Below, piece by piece: positions 42,234-52,400 of a DNA stretch of 64,000 nt. The position numbers were made by a program, and so were the translations under genes. Source of the DNA: Fodinibius salipaludis (lineage in GTDB: Bacteria > Bacteroidota > Rhodothermia > Balneolales > Balneolaceae); contig NZ_NSKE01000011.1 of NCBI RefSeq assembly GCF_002287075.1, forward strand, positions 79,951 through 143,950. The letters run 5' to 3'. The number at the start of each line of letters is the position of its first letter. Within the stretch, counting starts at the first letter, position 1. The notes beneath the pieces were generated by a model, which saw only the letters and a list, made by a program, of their open reading frames with translations, was not told where the DNA came from and made no database searches.

Positions 42234-44054
42234 ATGTACAAGGATATTAGAAATATTGCGATTATTGCTCATGTTGACCACGGTAAAACAACGTTGGTTG
42301 ATGAAATGTTAAAACAGAGCGGTACGTTTCGCGAAAATGAAGAGGTTGCCGAGCGTGTGATGGATTCCGGTGATCTGGAGAAAGAAAAAGGAATTACGAT
42401 TAGTTCAAAGAATACTGCCGTAAAGTGGGGGGATACCAAAATAAATATTGTGGATACGCCCGGTCACGCCGATTTTGGCGGAGAGGTAGAGCGTATCCTT
42501 AAAATGGTAAATGGTGTGATAATTTTAGTGGATGCCGCCGAAGGGCCGCTTCCGCAAACTAAGTTTGTACTTCGTAAGTCATTGCAGCTGGGATACGAGC
42601 CCATCGTTGTTATCAACAAGATTGACCGTAAGGACGCACGTCCTGATGAAGTATTGAATGAAATTTTTGATCTCTTTGTGGTGCTTGATGCCACAAATGA
42701 GCAACTCGATTTTCCCATTATTTATGCTGAAGGTATTAACGGCATCGCAAAAAGTGAACTTGAAGAAGACAATGACGATTTAAGTCCGCTTTTTGAGCAG
42801 ATTATTGAAACTATTCCTGCACCTGAGCAGGTGATGGATGCTCCTTTTAAAATGCTGGTGAGCAGTATGGATTGGAGCGATTATGTAGGACGTATTGCTA
42901 TCGGACGTGTGGAACAGGGAACCATTGAGCAGGGGCAACAGATTGCACTGCTCGATCGTAATGGAGATCTCAAAGAGAAGGCCAAGGCGACAAAACTTTT
43001 TACCTTTAATGGATTAAAGCGTGAACCCGTTGAAAAGGCGATAGCCGGAGATATTTTTGCACTGGCCGGATATGAGAAGGTAGATATCGGTGATACGCTT
43101 ACAGCTACCACCGATATGACAGCATTGGATTATTATGATATCGACCAGCCGACTATGGCAATGTTTTTCCGTGTGAATGATTCGCCATTTGCAGGATTGG
43201 AAGGAGATTATGTGACATCGAATCAAATTAAAGATCGGCTGATGCGTGAGACTCGCACCAATGTTTCTATTGAAGTGGAGCAAACCGAAGATCCTGATAT
43301 TTATAAAGTGTCCGGACGCGGTGAACTGCAGCTGGCTATCCTTATCGAGACGATGCGTCGCGAGGGATATGAATTTTCAGTATCTCGTCCCGAAGTGCTC
43401 TACCAAGAAATCGATGGGCAAAAGCACGAGCCTTTTGAAGAGGTGGTTGTAGATGTTCATGAAGATTACAGCAATCGAGTTATCGATAATTTGCAGCAGC
43501 GGAAAGGAATAATGACATCGATGACGCAAGAGGGAGAAAACAATCGCCTTATTTTTAAGGTGCCTTCTCGCGGTTTGATTGGTTTTCGTGGTGAAATGCT
43601 TACCGAAACGCGAGGTACGGGTATTATGCATCAACAGTTTGATGCTTATGAGCCTTTTGCAGGAAAAATTCCGGGCCGTAATAGTGGAACTTTGATTTCA
43701 CTGGAAAAAGGAGAAGTGACCAGTTATGCGCTTGAGGGGCTACAAGATCGCGGTACGTTCTTGGTTGAGCCGGGCGACAAAGTTTATGAGGGACAAGTTG
43801 TAGGTATTAATAACCGTTCTGATGATCTGGTGGTTAATGTTGTAAAGAAGAAAAATCTGACAAATCATCGTGCCACACAAAGTGCGGATGCGGTAAAAAT
43901 TGATCCCGCTAAAAAGATGAGCCTGGAGCAGTGCATCGAGTTTATTGACGATGATGAGCTGTTGGAAGTAACGCCCAAGAGCCTGCGAATTCGTAAAAAA
44001 TATCTTGACTTCAACGAGCGGAAAAGAGCAAAGAAGAACAAGGAATTTGCATAA
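42234..44054 (+). CDS. typA: Translational GTPase TypA/BipA
   Basis: A ribosome-associated GTPase of the EF-G-like family needed for growth under stress and for 50S assembly at low temperature. The G1 motif AHVDHGKTT is at residues 12-20, G3 [10 protein letters not shown] and G4 NKIDRKDA follow, and the BipA-specific C-terminal domain contains [27 protein letters not shown] and [13 protein letters not shown]. Length (606) is normal. It has a gene-free leader of about 320 bases and its own terminator. Confidence 0.96.
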   Translation: MYKDIRNIAIIAHVDHGKTTLVDEMLKQSGTFRENEEVAERVMDSGDLEKEKGITISSKNTAVKWGDTKINIVDTPGHADFGGEVERILKMVNGVIILVDAAEGPLPQTKFVLRKSLQLGYEPIVVINKIDRKDARPDEVLNEIFDLFVVLDATNEQLDFPIIYAEGINGIAKSELEEDNDDLSPLFEQIIETIPAPEQVMDAPFKMLVSSMDWSDYVGRIAIGRVEQGTIEQGQQIALLDRNGDLKEKAKATKLFTFNGLKREPVEKAIAGDIFALAGYEKVDIGDTLTATTDMTALDYYDIDQPTMAMFFRVNDSPFAGLEGDYVTSNQIKDRLMRETRTNVSIEVEQTEDPDIYKVSGRGELQLAILIETMRREGYEFSVSRPEVLYQEIDGQKHEPFEEVVVDVHEDYSNRVIDNLQQRKGIMTSMTQEGENNRLIFKVPSRGLIGFRGEMLTETRGTGIMHQQFDAYEPFAGKIPGRNSGTLISLEKGEVTSYALEGLQDRGTFLVEPGDKVYEGQVVGINNRSDDLVVNVVKKKNLTNHRATQSADAVKIDPAKKMSLEQCIEFIDDDELLEVTPKSLRIRKKYLDFNERKRAKKNKEFA

Positions 44055-44077
44055 GTAAGGGTATAGATATTTTTTAA

Positions 44078-44110
44078 AGAGGGCTTTCACTAACTGTGAT
44101 AGCCCTTTTC
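44078..44110 (+). terminator. Probable terminator after typA
   Basis: The sequence GGGCTTTCAC-TAACT-GTGATAGCCC forms a ten-position stem with one T-T mismatch, flanked by A-rich and T-rich ends (AAAGA / TTTTCT). It lies 24 bases after typA. The rest of the 427-base gap up to 44481 is AT-rich, and I see no gene in it; it probably holds the promoter of the curlin-like gene. Confidence 0.65.
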
Positions 44111-44481
44111 TATTTTGTCTAATTTCTATTCTTAGATCTAAAAAGGGTTACTTAAATTCTTGTCTTTTAAACAGTAGAGGCGCTTTATTTTATTACATAC
44201 AATGAGCTGTTATTGGTGATACTATTTTTCTGAAAGAAATGTAGTTCTCCCCTTGAATATTATTAAAATTTGCTCCCTAAATTACTGAGGAAGTAAGTTG
44301 CTTTACCCATCTTTATATTGTTTTATTCTGCGATTGTGTTCAAAATTTATCCCTTTCATAAAAATAAGTTCATAAAGGTTAAAAAATTATAATATGAGGG
44401 GTGTCCGTAAATTTATTTTATTAGAAAATCAAATGGGAGACCATTTATCAATTAAATAATTCATCAAAAAATAATAGTACT

Positions 44482-45204
44482 ATGAAGAGGTCTATATATA
44501 TAACACTCATATTCTTAACTTTTACTTCGTTAGCTTTTGCTCAGTCAAATACGTCTGATGTTGATCAGTCGGGAGATGAGCATCTCACGAATATTCTGCA
44601 ATCAGGTGAGTCAAATGATTCTGATGTTACCCAAAAAGGCGAATCGGGGGAAGTCTTTATTACCCAAATGGGTGATTTGAATACTGCCGACGCAGTCCAG
44701 GATGGTGATAACGATTTAACCATTAACTCTGAGGGGACATCAAATGAAGCTATTTCGGAACAATCAGGTTCTTATAATTCCGGTCTTATTTTTCAATTAG
44801 GCAGCAACAACGCAGCTGATATCACTCAAGCCGGAACAGACAACGATGTGTTTGTTACCCAAGAAACTGATTATGCTCAGGCTACTGTTAATCAAGATGG
44901 GGAGCTCAACTACTCTGATATTTATCAGTATGGTGGTGCAACTTCTGCATCCGAAGGAAATACTTATACTGTTGACCAACCCGGTGATTTCAGTACGGTA
45001 TTTGGTACGCAAGATGGCATAAGCAACTCTATGACTGCTACCCAAAGTGGAGAAGGACAAGATCTATGGTTCGACCAATCTGGTACCGGAAACTCACTTG
45101 ATGTTGCTCAAAGTGGATTGTTAGGTAGCGGTTCTGTTAACCATTCTGCATATGTTACGCAAGATGGTATGAATAATACTACTGTTATTGATCAATCTAA
45201 CTAA
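44482..45204 (+). CDS. Curlin-repeat-like secreted protein (candidate functional amyloid)
   Basis: A 240-residue protein with a signal peptide (residues 1-20, ending AFA) followed by about ten imperfect repeats of the form Q-x-G-x-x-N-x-x-x-x-x-Q, e.g. ILQSGESNDSDVTQKG, ITQMGDLNTADAVQDG, IFQLGSNNAADITQAG, ATQSGEGQDLWFDQSG. This is the spacing of the CsgA/CsgB curlin repeats, with Gln and Asn at the strand ends. The protein is very acidic and Ser/Thr/Asn rich. No csgB-like, csgE, csgF or csgG gene lies in the window, so the secretion route is unknown. Confidence 0.85.
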   Translation: MKRSIYITLIFLTFTSLAFAQSNTSDVDQSGDEHLTNILQSGESNDSDVTQKGESGEVFITQMGDLNTADAVQDGDNDLTINSEGTSNEAISEQSGSYNSGLIFQLGSNNAADITQAGTDNDVFVTQETDYAQATVNQDGELNYSDIYQYGGATSASEGNTYTVDQPGDFSTVFGTQDGISNSMTATQSGEGQDLWFDQSGTGNSLDVAQSGLLGSGSVNHSAYVTQDGMNNTTVIDQSN

Positions 45205-45212
45205 AAGATTGA

Positions 45213-45251
45213 TTGCCGGCTTAAATGGAATCATAATTTTTTGGCCGGCAA
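45213..45251 (+). other. Stem-loop after the curlin-like gene
   Basis: Perfect eight-base arms TTGCCGGC and GCCGGCAA enclose a 23-base AT-rich loop, nine bases after the stop. There is no T-run directly after, so it may stabilise the mRNA or act as a weak terminator. Confidence 0.5.
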
Positions 45252-45348
45252 TACTTAATAAACAGCAGTTATGGTGATGGATCTTATCGTCTCAGATAGG
45301 ACTATTTATCATATATATTACTAATAAAAAAAAGAGGGAATATTAATT

Positions 45349-46587
45349 ATGAGTTATTTTAAAAAGAGAGCTAAATTACTGTTTGTGCTATGCATCGGTT
45401 TGCTGGTAGGTTTATCCGGATGCGATAACAGCGAGATCACAAACTCTGATTCTTCATCGAATGAAGAACTTGAGGCTGTTGAAGGCAAGACTAATACTTT
45501 AGACCGCCCGGCTCTTTCAAGCCAGGAAATGAAAGAGCGGCTGCAAGAGTTTGCCGAGAAGCAGGATAGAGATGGAGAAGCTATTAAACAAAAGATAAAA
45601 GATCTGTCTGATGATCAGTCTTACTTCCGTAATTTCATTTTGGAAGGAGCGATAGATGGTGATCAGTATCAGTGTTCATCAACTCCATTGGATACCTGGG
45701 TAAATAATAATGTGTACTATTCTTCCTTTGCGGAACAATTGTATGTAGCGTTTTATGGCATAGACCAGTTTCCATATATCTACAACTTACTATACGTTAA
45801 TCCTCGTGAAGATCGACAAGCATTCGGAGAAAATGGCGAATATACTCGTCAAGTATACCGTGCCGACCGAAGTGTGAAGCGATTCTGGGATGTAGATCTG
45901 CGAGATGTACAAGTGGAATCGTTTCGGGGAGCTATGCTGAAAGACTTCGATAAGGTATTTAAGGTTGTTGAAGTATTATGGCCTAGTTTTCCTGAAGACG
46001 AAAATGCAGCATTTGCTCAGGATATTGTTGATGTAGTACAAGAACCGAGTAATCCGGTGTGGAGTTTTAATGCTTTTGCCATGTCAGAAGGTCCTGTACT
46101 TGTAGGAGGCGAGGATAAGCCGGCCCAAATTCAAATGGGTGATGGCATCATGGAAGGAATGGATGCCCTTGGTTTTGGCGACTCTGCCCCACAGGGTATT
46201 TTGGCTCATGAAATGGCACACCAAGTTCAGTATAAGCTGAATGTTTTTGAAAATGATACCATTTCAGATCCTGCTGAGTCTACTCGCCGCACAGAACTCA
46301 TGGCTGATGCCTATGCAGCCTACTACTTGGGTCATAAGCGCGGAGCATCAATGAACTGGCATCGTGTAGAAGGTTTTATGCAGACCTTCTATAACATTGG
46401 GGATTGCAGTTTCTCCAGCTCAAGTCACCACGGCACGCCTAACCAGCGCTTAGCCGCTGCTCAGTTTGGTTTCGATTTGGCAGAAAGTGCCGATCGTAGA
46501 GTAAGTGTGATGTCGGCCAGTGAATTCTTAGAAGCTTTTGATGATAAGCTGCCCGAATTAGTAGCACCAGATGCTGAAGAAGATTAA
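45349..46587 (+). CDS. HExxH zinc-metallopeptidase-like lipoprotein
   Basis: A 412-residue lipoprotein (signal with Cys25, VGLSGC) holding a zinc-protease signature: His287-Glu288-x-x-His291 (ILAHEMAHQVQYK) and a likely third ligand Glu316 in RTELMADAYAAYYLG, 25 residues after the second His, as in gluzincins of the M48/YpfJ-like type. A GTPNQRLAAAQFGFDL segment near the C-terminus also occurs in related neutral zinc peptidases. The N-terminal 100 residues are charged and helical. It lies between the curlin-like gene and an unknown lipoprotein gene, with a terminator behind it; the target is unknown. Confidence 0.8.
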   Translation: MSYFKKRAKLLFVLCIGLLVGLSGCDNSEITNSDSSSNEELEAVEGKTNTLDRPALSSQEMKERLQEFAEKQDRDGEAIKQKIKDLSDDQSYFRNFILEGAIDGDQYQCSSTPLDTWVNNNVYYSSFAEQLYVAFYGIDQFPYIYNLLYVNPREDRQAFGENGEYTRQVYRADRSVKRFWDVDLRDVQVESFRGAMLKDFDKVFKVVEVLWPSFPEDENAAFAQDIVDVVQEPSNPVWSFNAFAMSEGPVLVGGEDKPAQIQMGDGIMEGMDALGFGDSAPQGILAHEMAHQVQYKLNVFENDTISDPAESTRRTELMADAYAAYYLGHKRGASMNWHRVEGFMQTFYNIGDCSFSSSSHHGTPNQRLAAAQFGFDLAESADRRVSVMSASEFLEAFDDKLPELVAPDAEED

Positions 46588-46607
46588 CATATTGATCTAA
46601 TATTTGG

Positions 46608-46647
46608 GACAAGGCCATCCTGTATAAGGGTGGCTTTGTCTTTTTTT
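46608..46647 (+). terminator. Terminator after the metallopeptidase-like gene
   Basis: GACAAGGCCATCC pairs with GGGTGGCTTTGTC (including G-T pairs) and is followed by a run of seven T, 21 bases after the stop codon. Confidence 0.8.
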
Positions 46648-46829
46648 GTATAACTCTGGACTAAACATTCGCATTGATAGTAATGCAATAGGAACATTGG
46701 TTATGCGATATTGTTTAAAGGGAGTAGGGTAAGGTGATACTAAGATATACTTCTCACCGTTTTGTAAGAGGGTTTGATTGGACCAGATAATTTTACTTGA
46801 ATCAAATCTCATCAAATATGCTATTCATT

Positions 46830-47654
46830 ATGAAATTCACAAATAAAATGATACCTCAACTCATACTTTCGATCGGACTGATTTTTATGACTTCTTGTAA
46901 TGATTCCACGTCAAATATTGCCGAACAGGATACGGTACCAGAAGTTCCACCCGCAAATTCAATGGCGATGGACTTATCAATATTTGACTCAAGCGGTTCC
47001 AATTCGGGTACAACCGATAATCAAGAGAACTATCAAGAGGCAGCCCAAACAATCAGCGATATTCAGGCGATGATGAATCGCAATATCAACCCTTCGTTGG
47101 ATTTATTGAAACAGGCGGATACTACCGAAGCCGAACAGTTAAACAGCACTAAATGGGAGTGGAAGTTTACGAATGATGAACAGGAGGGGCGACTAATATA
47201 TGAAGTTCGCCTGGTTGCTGAACGGGAGTCGAATGATGAAGTAAAATGGGATATTTTCTTATCAAGTTCCGTACTGCAAAACGAAAAGCATTTTATCAGC
47301 GGAACATCAAATAAAGAGGTTACAGAGGGTGTTTGGACATATCATGGTTTTGGTAGGGCCGGACAGCCTTCACAGGAGTTAGCAGAGCTTGACTGGCAAA
47401 TGACTCAGAATCAAGATATCGAAGTAGAATTTACAATTGTTGCTGATAACTCATTCAGTGGTTCTAAGGTTAATTATAATACAGAGGGGTCTACTCGTGT
47501 TATTAAGCTCAATAATGTAAATAGTGAAGGTGTGGTTACCATAGAGTTTAATAAAGATACTAACGCCGGTTACATAAAATCTCCTGATTACAACAATGGC
47601 GAAAAAGCTTGCTGGGACTCAGATTTCAATAATATCGATTGCTCAGAAATTTAG
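46830..47654 (+). CDS. Lipoprotein of unknown function
   Basis: A 274-residue protein when started at ATG 46830, which gives a normal lipoprotein signal ending LIFMTSC. A TTG start at 46797 would add 11 residues. After a low-complexity Ser/Thr/Asn-rich region come mostly beta-strand segments (KWEWKFTNDEQEGRLIYEVR-region; VEFTIVADNSFSGSKVNYN). I do not recognise the family. Two cysteines near the C-terminus (CWDSDFNNIDC) might pair. Confidence 0.72.
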   Translation: MKFTNKMIPQLILSIGLIFMTSCNDSTSNIAEQDTVPEVPPANSMAMDLSIFDSSGSNSGTTDNQENYQEAAQTISDIQAMMNRNINPSLDLLKQADTTEAEQLNSTKWEWKFTNDEQEGRLIYEVRLVAERESNDEVKWDIFLSSSVLQNEKHFISGTSNKEVTEGVWTYHGFGRAGQPSQELAELDWQMTQNQDIEVEFTIVADNSFSGSKVNYNTEGSTRVIKLNNVNSEGVVTIEFNKDTNAGYIKSPDYNNGEKACWDSDFNNIDCSEI

Positions 47655-47777
47655 TATTGCACCTTTATTTCCTGGTATGCTCTTTAGTTATTTGTGTTAG
47701 CAGTGCTCTTACTTTGTTTTGATTGTGGAATATGAACTGAGGGAGTATACTTACAGGGCATTTTAATATTAACGTAT

Positions 47778-48224
47778 ATGCCAAAAAACCCTACGGAATT
47801 CGCTAAACTCCTTGATAGCAAATTTACTATTCCCGGTACCAATATTCGCTTTGGGATCGATCCTATAATTGGACTCATTCCCGGAGCCGGAGACGTTTTC
47901 GCGGGTGTTATTTCACTCTATTTTTTGATTCAGGCTGCAATGCTCGGAGGTAAAGCATCAGTGTTGGGACGTATGTTTCTAAACATACTAATGGATGTAC
48001 TCATAGGATCAATTCCGGTGTTGGGCGATTTTTTTGACATCTATTGGAAGGCAAATCTGCGGAATGCCCGAATACTCGATGAGCTGCAGGAGCATCCCGA
48101 ACAAACTACCAGCGAAAGTCGTCTGTGGATATGGTTCGTAGTAATACAATTTGTAGTAATTCTCCTCGGTATTATTCTATTTTTTGGATGGGTTGTCGCC
48201 GAACTTGTTGGGTTGCTTTTTTAG
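47778..48224 (+). CDS. DUF4112 family membrane protein
   Basis: A 148-residue protein with the DUF4112 pattern: LLDSKFTIPGTNIRFGIDP, then IIGLIPGAGDVFAGVISLYFLI and a second hydrophobic segment with IGSIPVLGDFFDIYWKANLRN, and a third membrane helix at the C-terminus (VVIQFVVILLGIILFFGWVV). The function of the family is not known. It converges with the gene ending at 48230, five bases away. Confidence 0.88.
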   Translation: MPKNPTEFAKLLDSKFTIPGTNIRFGIDPIIGLIPGAGDVFAGVISLYFLIQAAMLGGKASVLGRMFLNILMDVLIGSIPVLGDFFDIYWKANLRNARILDELQEHPEQTTSESRLWIWFVVIQFVVILLGIILFFGWVVAELVGLLF

Positions 48225-48229
48225 ACTCT

Positions 48230-49417
48230 CTACTTGAAGGCAGGTCGTCCTGGTGGATCCGGTAATCCTGAATCACTATCACCTGTCAATAAAATAGTTC
48301 CTGTCGTTATAGCTGCCGAGGCACCTAATCCCATTAATAACCAGCGTTTGTGGTTTGAAAAAAATCCAGAGGCTTCAGTAGCATTTGAGTCTGTTTTTAT
48401 TGCATCAAAAGTAAACTCTTCTTGGGGATGGTCGAGGGGAGTGGCAGTCAAAGTTCGGGAGGGCATAGATGGAATGTGAGTAAGATCAGCTTGTAAATAG
48501 CCCGTATCAAAGCTTTTGTTCTTCCATATCCGAAGTGGAATGTTGTCATTTTTGAGATCTATAACCATGGCCACATATCCGTCATCAGCGTATGTGCCAG
48601 TGATCCATTGCTGATGGAAAGTAACAACAAAAACATCTTTCAATGTTGGTAGAACGTATACCTCAAGGTTATCAAACTGGATTTGGTATTGAGGGCTATC
48701 TTGATCAGTTATATCCCCAATATAATCATGAGGGGATAAGATTTGGTATTTATAATAGGGACCCAATATATCATTGTGATAAAAGCGTGAAATGCCTCCT
48801 TTAACGAGGTGAGCATTAGTTGATAACATCGCAGAAAGTGCTTCTCCATTCTTGGCACGGAGCGCTTGTTGAAATTGGAGTACTCGTTTTCGGATGATTT
48901 TTTGAGCATCAACAGAAGCTTCTATCTTTCGATCCAGCGCAAGTTTATAATTATATATTTGAGGTAATAGTTCTACCCCGGTAAGTTGCGCCTTACTATT
49001 GAAGCGCAAAGACAGGGCTTGGTGGTTAAGAGTATCGGTTTCGGCTGTTTTAACATAGATGTCACGTACTTCGTAGGTACCGTTTGTGTGGGAAAGTAGA
49101 TGTACAGCATCAGCAAAACGAATAGAAGTAATATCCTTCTTATCAATCAAGTTATTTAATAATCCGATGGCCGGGTGATCGCCGGATAGTGAAATCCCTT
49201 TCCAGCTTTTGGGATGATTAATTGATTGCTCGATTTTTAAAAGGTGCTTTTTGATAGTGGGGGCTGCCCCGTTAGCTGGATCTGCAATAAGTGAAATATC
49301 TTGGCTATTGCCACTATTAGCAATTCCCATGATAAGGAGAGCAACAAGTCCCGTTATGCAGCCTATTTTATAGATATGGATTAATGGTTTCATTGTTGAG
49401 GTATAATGAAAATTCAT
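48230..49417 (-). CDS. Secreted protein of unknown function with C-terminal hydrophobic segment, coupled to the giant surface protein
   Basis: A 395-residue protein whose start (ATG 49417; 49393 is the alternative) lies two bases after the stop of the giant surface-protein gene, so both are very probably cotranslated. An N-terminal signal or anchor (about residues 17-40) is followed by a globular region; residues about 165-300 (IIRKRVLQFQQALRAKNGEAL, then several strands) look NTF2-like, but this is only by eye. Near the C-terminus a hydrophobic helix (LLMGLGASAAITTGTILL) is followed by GDSDSGLPDPPGRPAFK, a short Pro/Gly tail. I cannot assign a role. Confidence 0.75.
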   Translation of the reverse strand: MNFHYTSTMKPLIHIYKIGCITGLVALLIMGIANSGNSQDISLIADPANGAAPTIKKHLLKIEQSINHPKSWKGISLSGDHPAIGLLNNLIDKKDITSIRFADAVHLLSHTNGTYEVRDIYVKTAETDTLNHQALSLRFNSKAQLTGVELLPQIYNYKLALDRKIEASVDAQKIIRKRVLQFQQALRAKNGEALSAMLSTNAHLVKGGISRFYHNDILGPYYKYQILSPHDYIGDITDQDSPQYQIQFDNLEVYVLPTLKDVFVVTFHQQWITGTYADDGYVAMVIDLKNDNIPLRIWKNKSFDTGYLQADLTHIPSMPSRTLTATPLDHPQEEFTFDAIKTDSNATEASGFFSNHKRWLLMGLGASAAITTGTILLTGDSDSGLPDPPGRPAFK

Positions 49418-49419
49418 AG

Positions 49420-52400
49420 CTATTTAATTAACACCATTTTCTTTGTTTGGATTTGTTCTCCCACAGTTAAGCGATAAAAATAGGTGCCGCTTGCTAACCG
49501 ACTGCCATCAAAAACGACCTTATGCCACCCTGCCTTCATCGATTCATTAACCAGCGTACGTACTTTTTGTCCGAGGATATTAAATACCTCCAGGGTGACC
49601 TCACTGTGCTGGTCGATACCAATCTGTATTGTAGTGGTGGAACTAAAGGGATTAGGATAATTTGGGTTTAGTGTGATTTGCTGAGGAACTAAGCTTTTCT
49701 CAATTTCTTTAAGATCAGAAAGTGAACCGGTGTAAACAGTGAATCGTTGACGACCGATTTTTGCCATAAATGGGTACGATTCACCATCCCCCAGAATCTT
49801 TGTACGACCGTTCTGAGGTTCTACAATGAGTACAGCAGTTTGGGAGTTCATCCCTTCAATTTCCGGTTTCCATACTACTTCTGACCGGCTTTCTGTTTTG
49901 AGCTCTATAGTATATTTATTGCGCTTTTCATCGAAATGACTGTTAATAGTATGCATCATTTTTTGGCGGTGTTCATGCTCTTCGTTGATAATGCCTGCGC
50001 CGAATTTACTAAGCCTCAACGGGGGCAGATAGTGGTCTTGCTTTTGTTTTATAGAAGAACCAGTTTGAGAAGGATAGTTGATTTCAACCTGACTTGTTAT
50101 ATCATCTTTAAGCTGGTTAATTTTTAATCGTATTTTCCGGTTGGTTCCTTTTTCTTTGGATGTATTTCTGTCTTTACTCCTCATTTTCTGCAAACTTGTA
50201 TATGGGATCTCCAAGTTCAAAACAGCGGTAGAATCATTATATACATAATAACCTTTAAAGGGATCCATCTGCTTACTTTTCGAAAAGCTCCCTTCATACT
50301 CATAGAGTATTAGTGATCGGTTATTAAATGCCTGAATATCCTGCCAGCTGGCGGGGCGATTAAAGGGATTGCCAATAATATTCCATCCGGGCTCTAATTC
50401 CAGTATGTAAGTATCATCTTCCGAAATATCTACTGCAGAAATTTCATCTTCTACGCGGACAGCCTTTTTGCTAAGCACCCAATATCCTTTACCCGAGGTG
50501 AACGAAAGCGGATGGTCGTCGGAATACTCTTGGAGGAAATTCTCTTCATCGCCATTATCCTCAAATGCTTTCCAATCGGTCCCGTACTCTCCATTAAAAA
50601 ACTCATCAATAGGGTGCGATTCATTCCCGGGTAAGGACATAAGCCTGTAGTCATATGATTGGAGATCGCTATTCCCGGATTGACCAAAGGTGATCTTAGT
50701 ATCTACCATTTCGCTTTCAGTAGGCATTCGAGTGGTAAAATTAGAGATAGGAGAGGGAGCGCTATTGTTTTCTTCGGTTTCTACGCGGACTTGCCAAAAG
50801 TAATCGGTATTTGGCTGTAACCCGCTTATTTTTACCGTCTCCGAAGTCACGAGGGTATCCAATATCATATTTTGGAGTTGTTGGTCCTTGGAAAGCTTCA
50901 CACGGAATCGACTGTTTTCATAATCAGAACTCCATGCCAGTCGTGGGGCAATGCTGATTCCTGTTTCATTGTCTGATGGAAATGAAAGAGCGGGAGGGGA
51001 AGCTTCTGTTGTAAAACGCTGTTTGGAGGACCAATCCCCTTTTCCTCCGCTGTTTAGTGCCCGAACCCGCCAGTAATAAGATGTATTATGTGCTAATTCG
51101 TCATTGGGCTGTAGGTCGTTTTCCGATAATGTGGCCTCATTTATCAGGGAGTCAAAGTTTTCATCTTTGGATAATTGCCACTCGTATGTATCCGCATTAT
51201 TAACGGTTTCCCAGCTAAAAATGGGTTGAGTATTTACTCCAGATTTTTTGTTGGCAGGAGCCTTAAGTGTAACGCGAGCCGGAAGGGCAGGAATGGTCGT
51301 AAACTGATACTTTGACGACCATCCCCCTTTGCCTCCGGTGTTCGTACCACGTACGCGCCAGTAGTAGGCGGTCTCTCTGTTTAATTTTTTACTGAGTTCT
51401 ATTTCTGTTTCTGAAATATCAGACTGTTCTGCAATAATATTTTCATCAGTGAACGATGCCTCATCTGCAAGCTGAAATTCATACGTTTCGGCTTCTGCAG
51501 CTATATCCCACGTGAATTTCGGTTGGAGCGATTGGTCAGTACTTTTATTTTCGGGAGCCTCCAAGGTAACCTGTTTCGGTGCGTTAGTTGTTATTGATAG
51601 CTCAAAAGAGGTGGTATCCGACAAAGCACCGTCATCTACTATAATTTCTACCATAGCATTACCCGACGTATTTTCCTCTGTCTTTAAGGTTACCGATCGA
51701 TCAGAGCCACTACCCGACAGCAAAATATTTTGATCCGGTAGTACGGCTTGGTTGTCAGATATAGCAGATAAAGATAAATCCGCTAAATCATCATCTATAT
51801 CCTCAATAGTAAAACTGATCGGGCCTGCTGTTTGACCTGCCGTTAGTGATTGATTCTTGATAGAACTAATCCAAGGTGCATCATTTACCAGATTAACCGT
51901 CACCTCAAAACTATCATCCACGGTTTCGTCACTGCTGTCTTTGGCGCGGACCGTAATATTAGTCGTGCCGGACTGGTTGGATTGATAGTTGAGCGTGAGC
52001 ATGTCAGTGGTGTTATCAATGGAAGCATCGACCAGATTAGTGTTGTTATTTTTTTGTATTGAGAATGTTAAATCAGCATCATCTTCTTCATTATCAGAAA
52101 ATACATCGGTTAAATCATAGGTATCGCTGGCGGCATCCTCATCTACAGTAATATCGGCAATGGGATTAGCAACCGTTGGTGGATTATTAGACAATGACTC
52201 GTAGGCCCCCATATCCACCGTGCCGCCCTGAATACGTTGCTTCCCAGAAATATCGGTCGTAATTCCTGATGGAATGGTGTTGTTGTCTCCGGCATCAACA
52301 GCGGGAGAAGTCGGCTGCAAGACCAATCCATCATCATCGGTAAACCAAGTGCCGTCGACCCCGGCGGGGTTGGTGGCATCGACAAATTGGGGATTGACAT

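Noticed and set aside
46597..46815. 72-codon open frame on the minus strand between the two lipoprotein genes
   Set aside because: It runs through the terminator hairpin, has no recognisable domain, and overlaps the start of the next plus-strand gene; probably chance.
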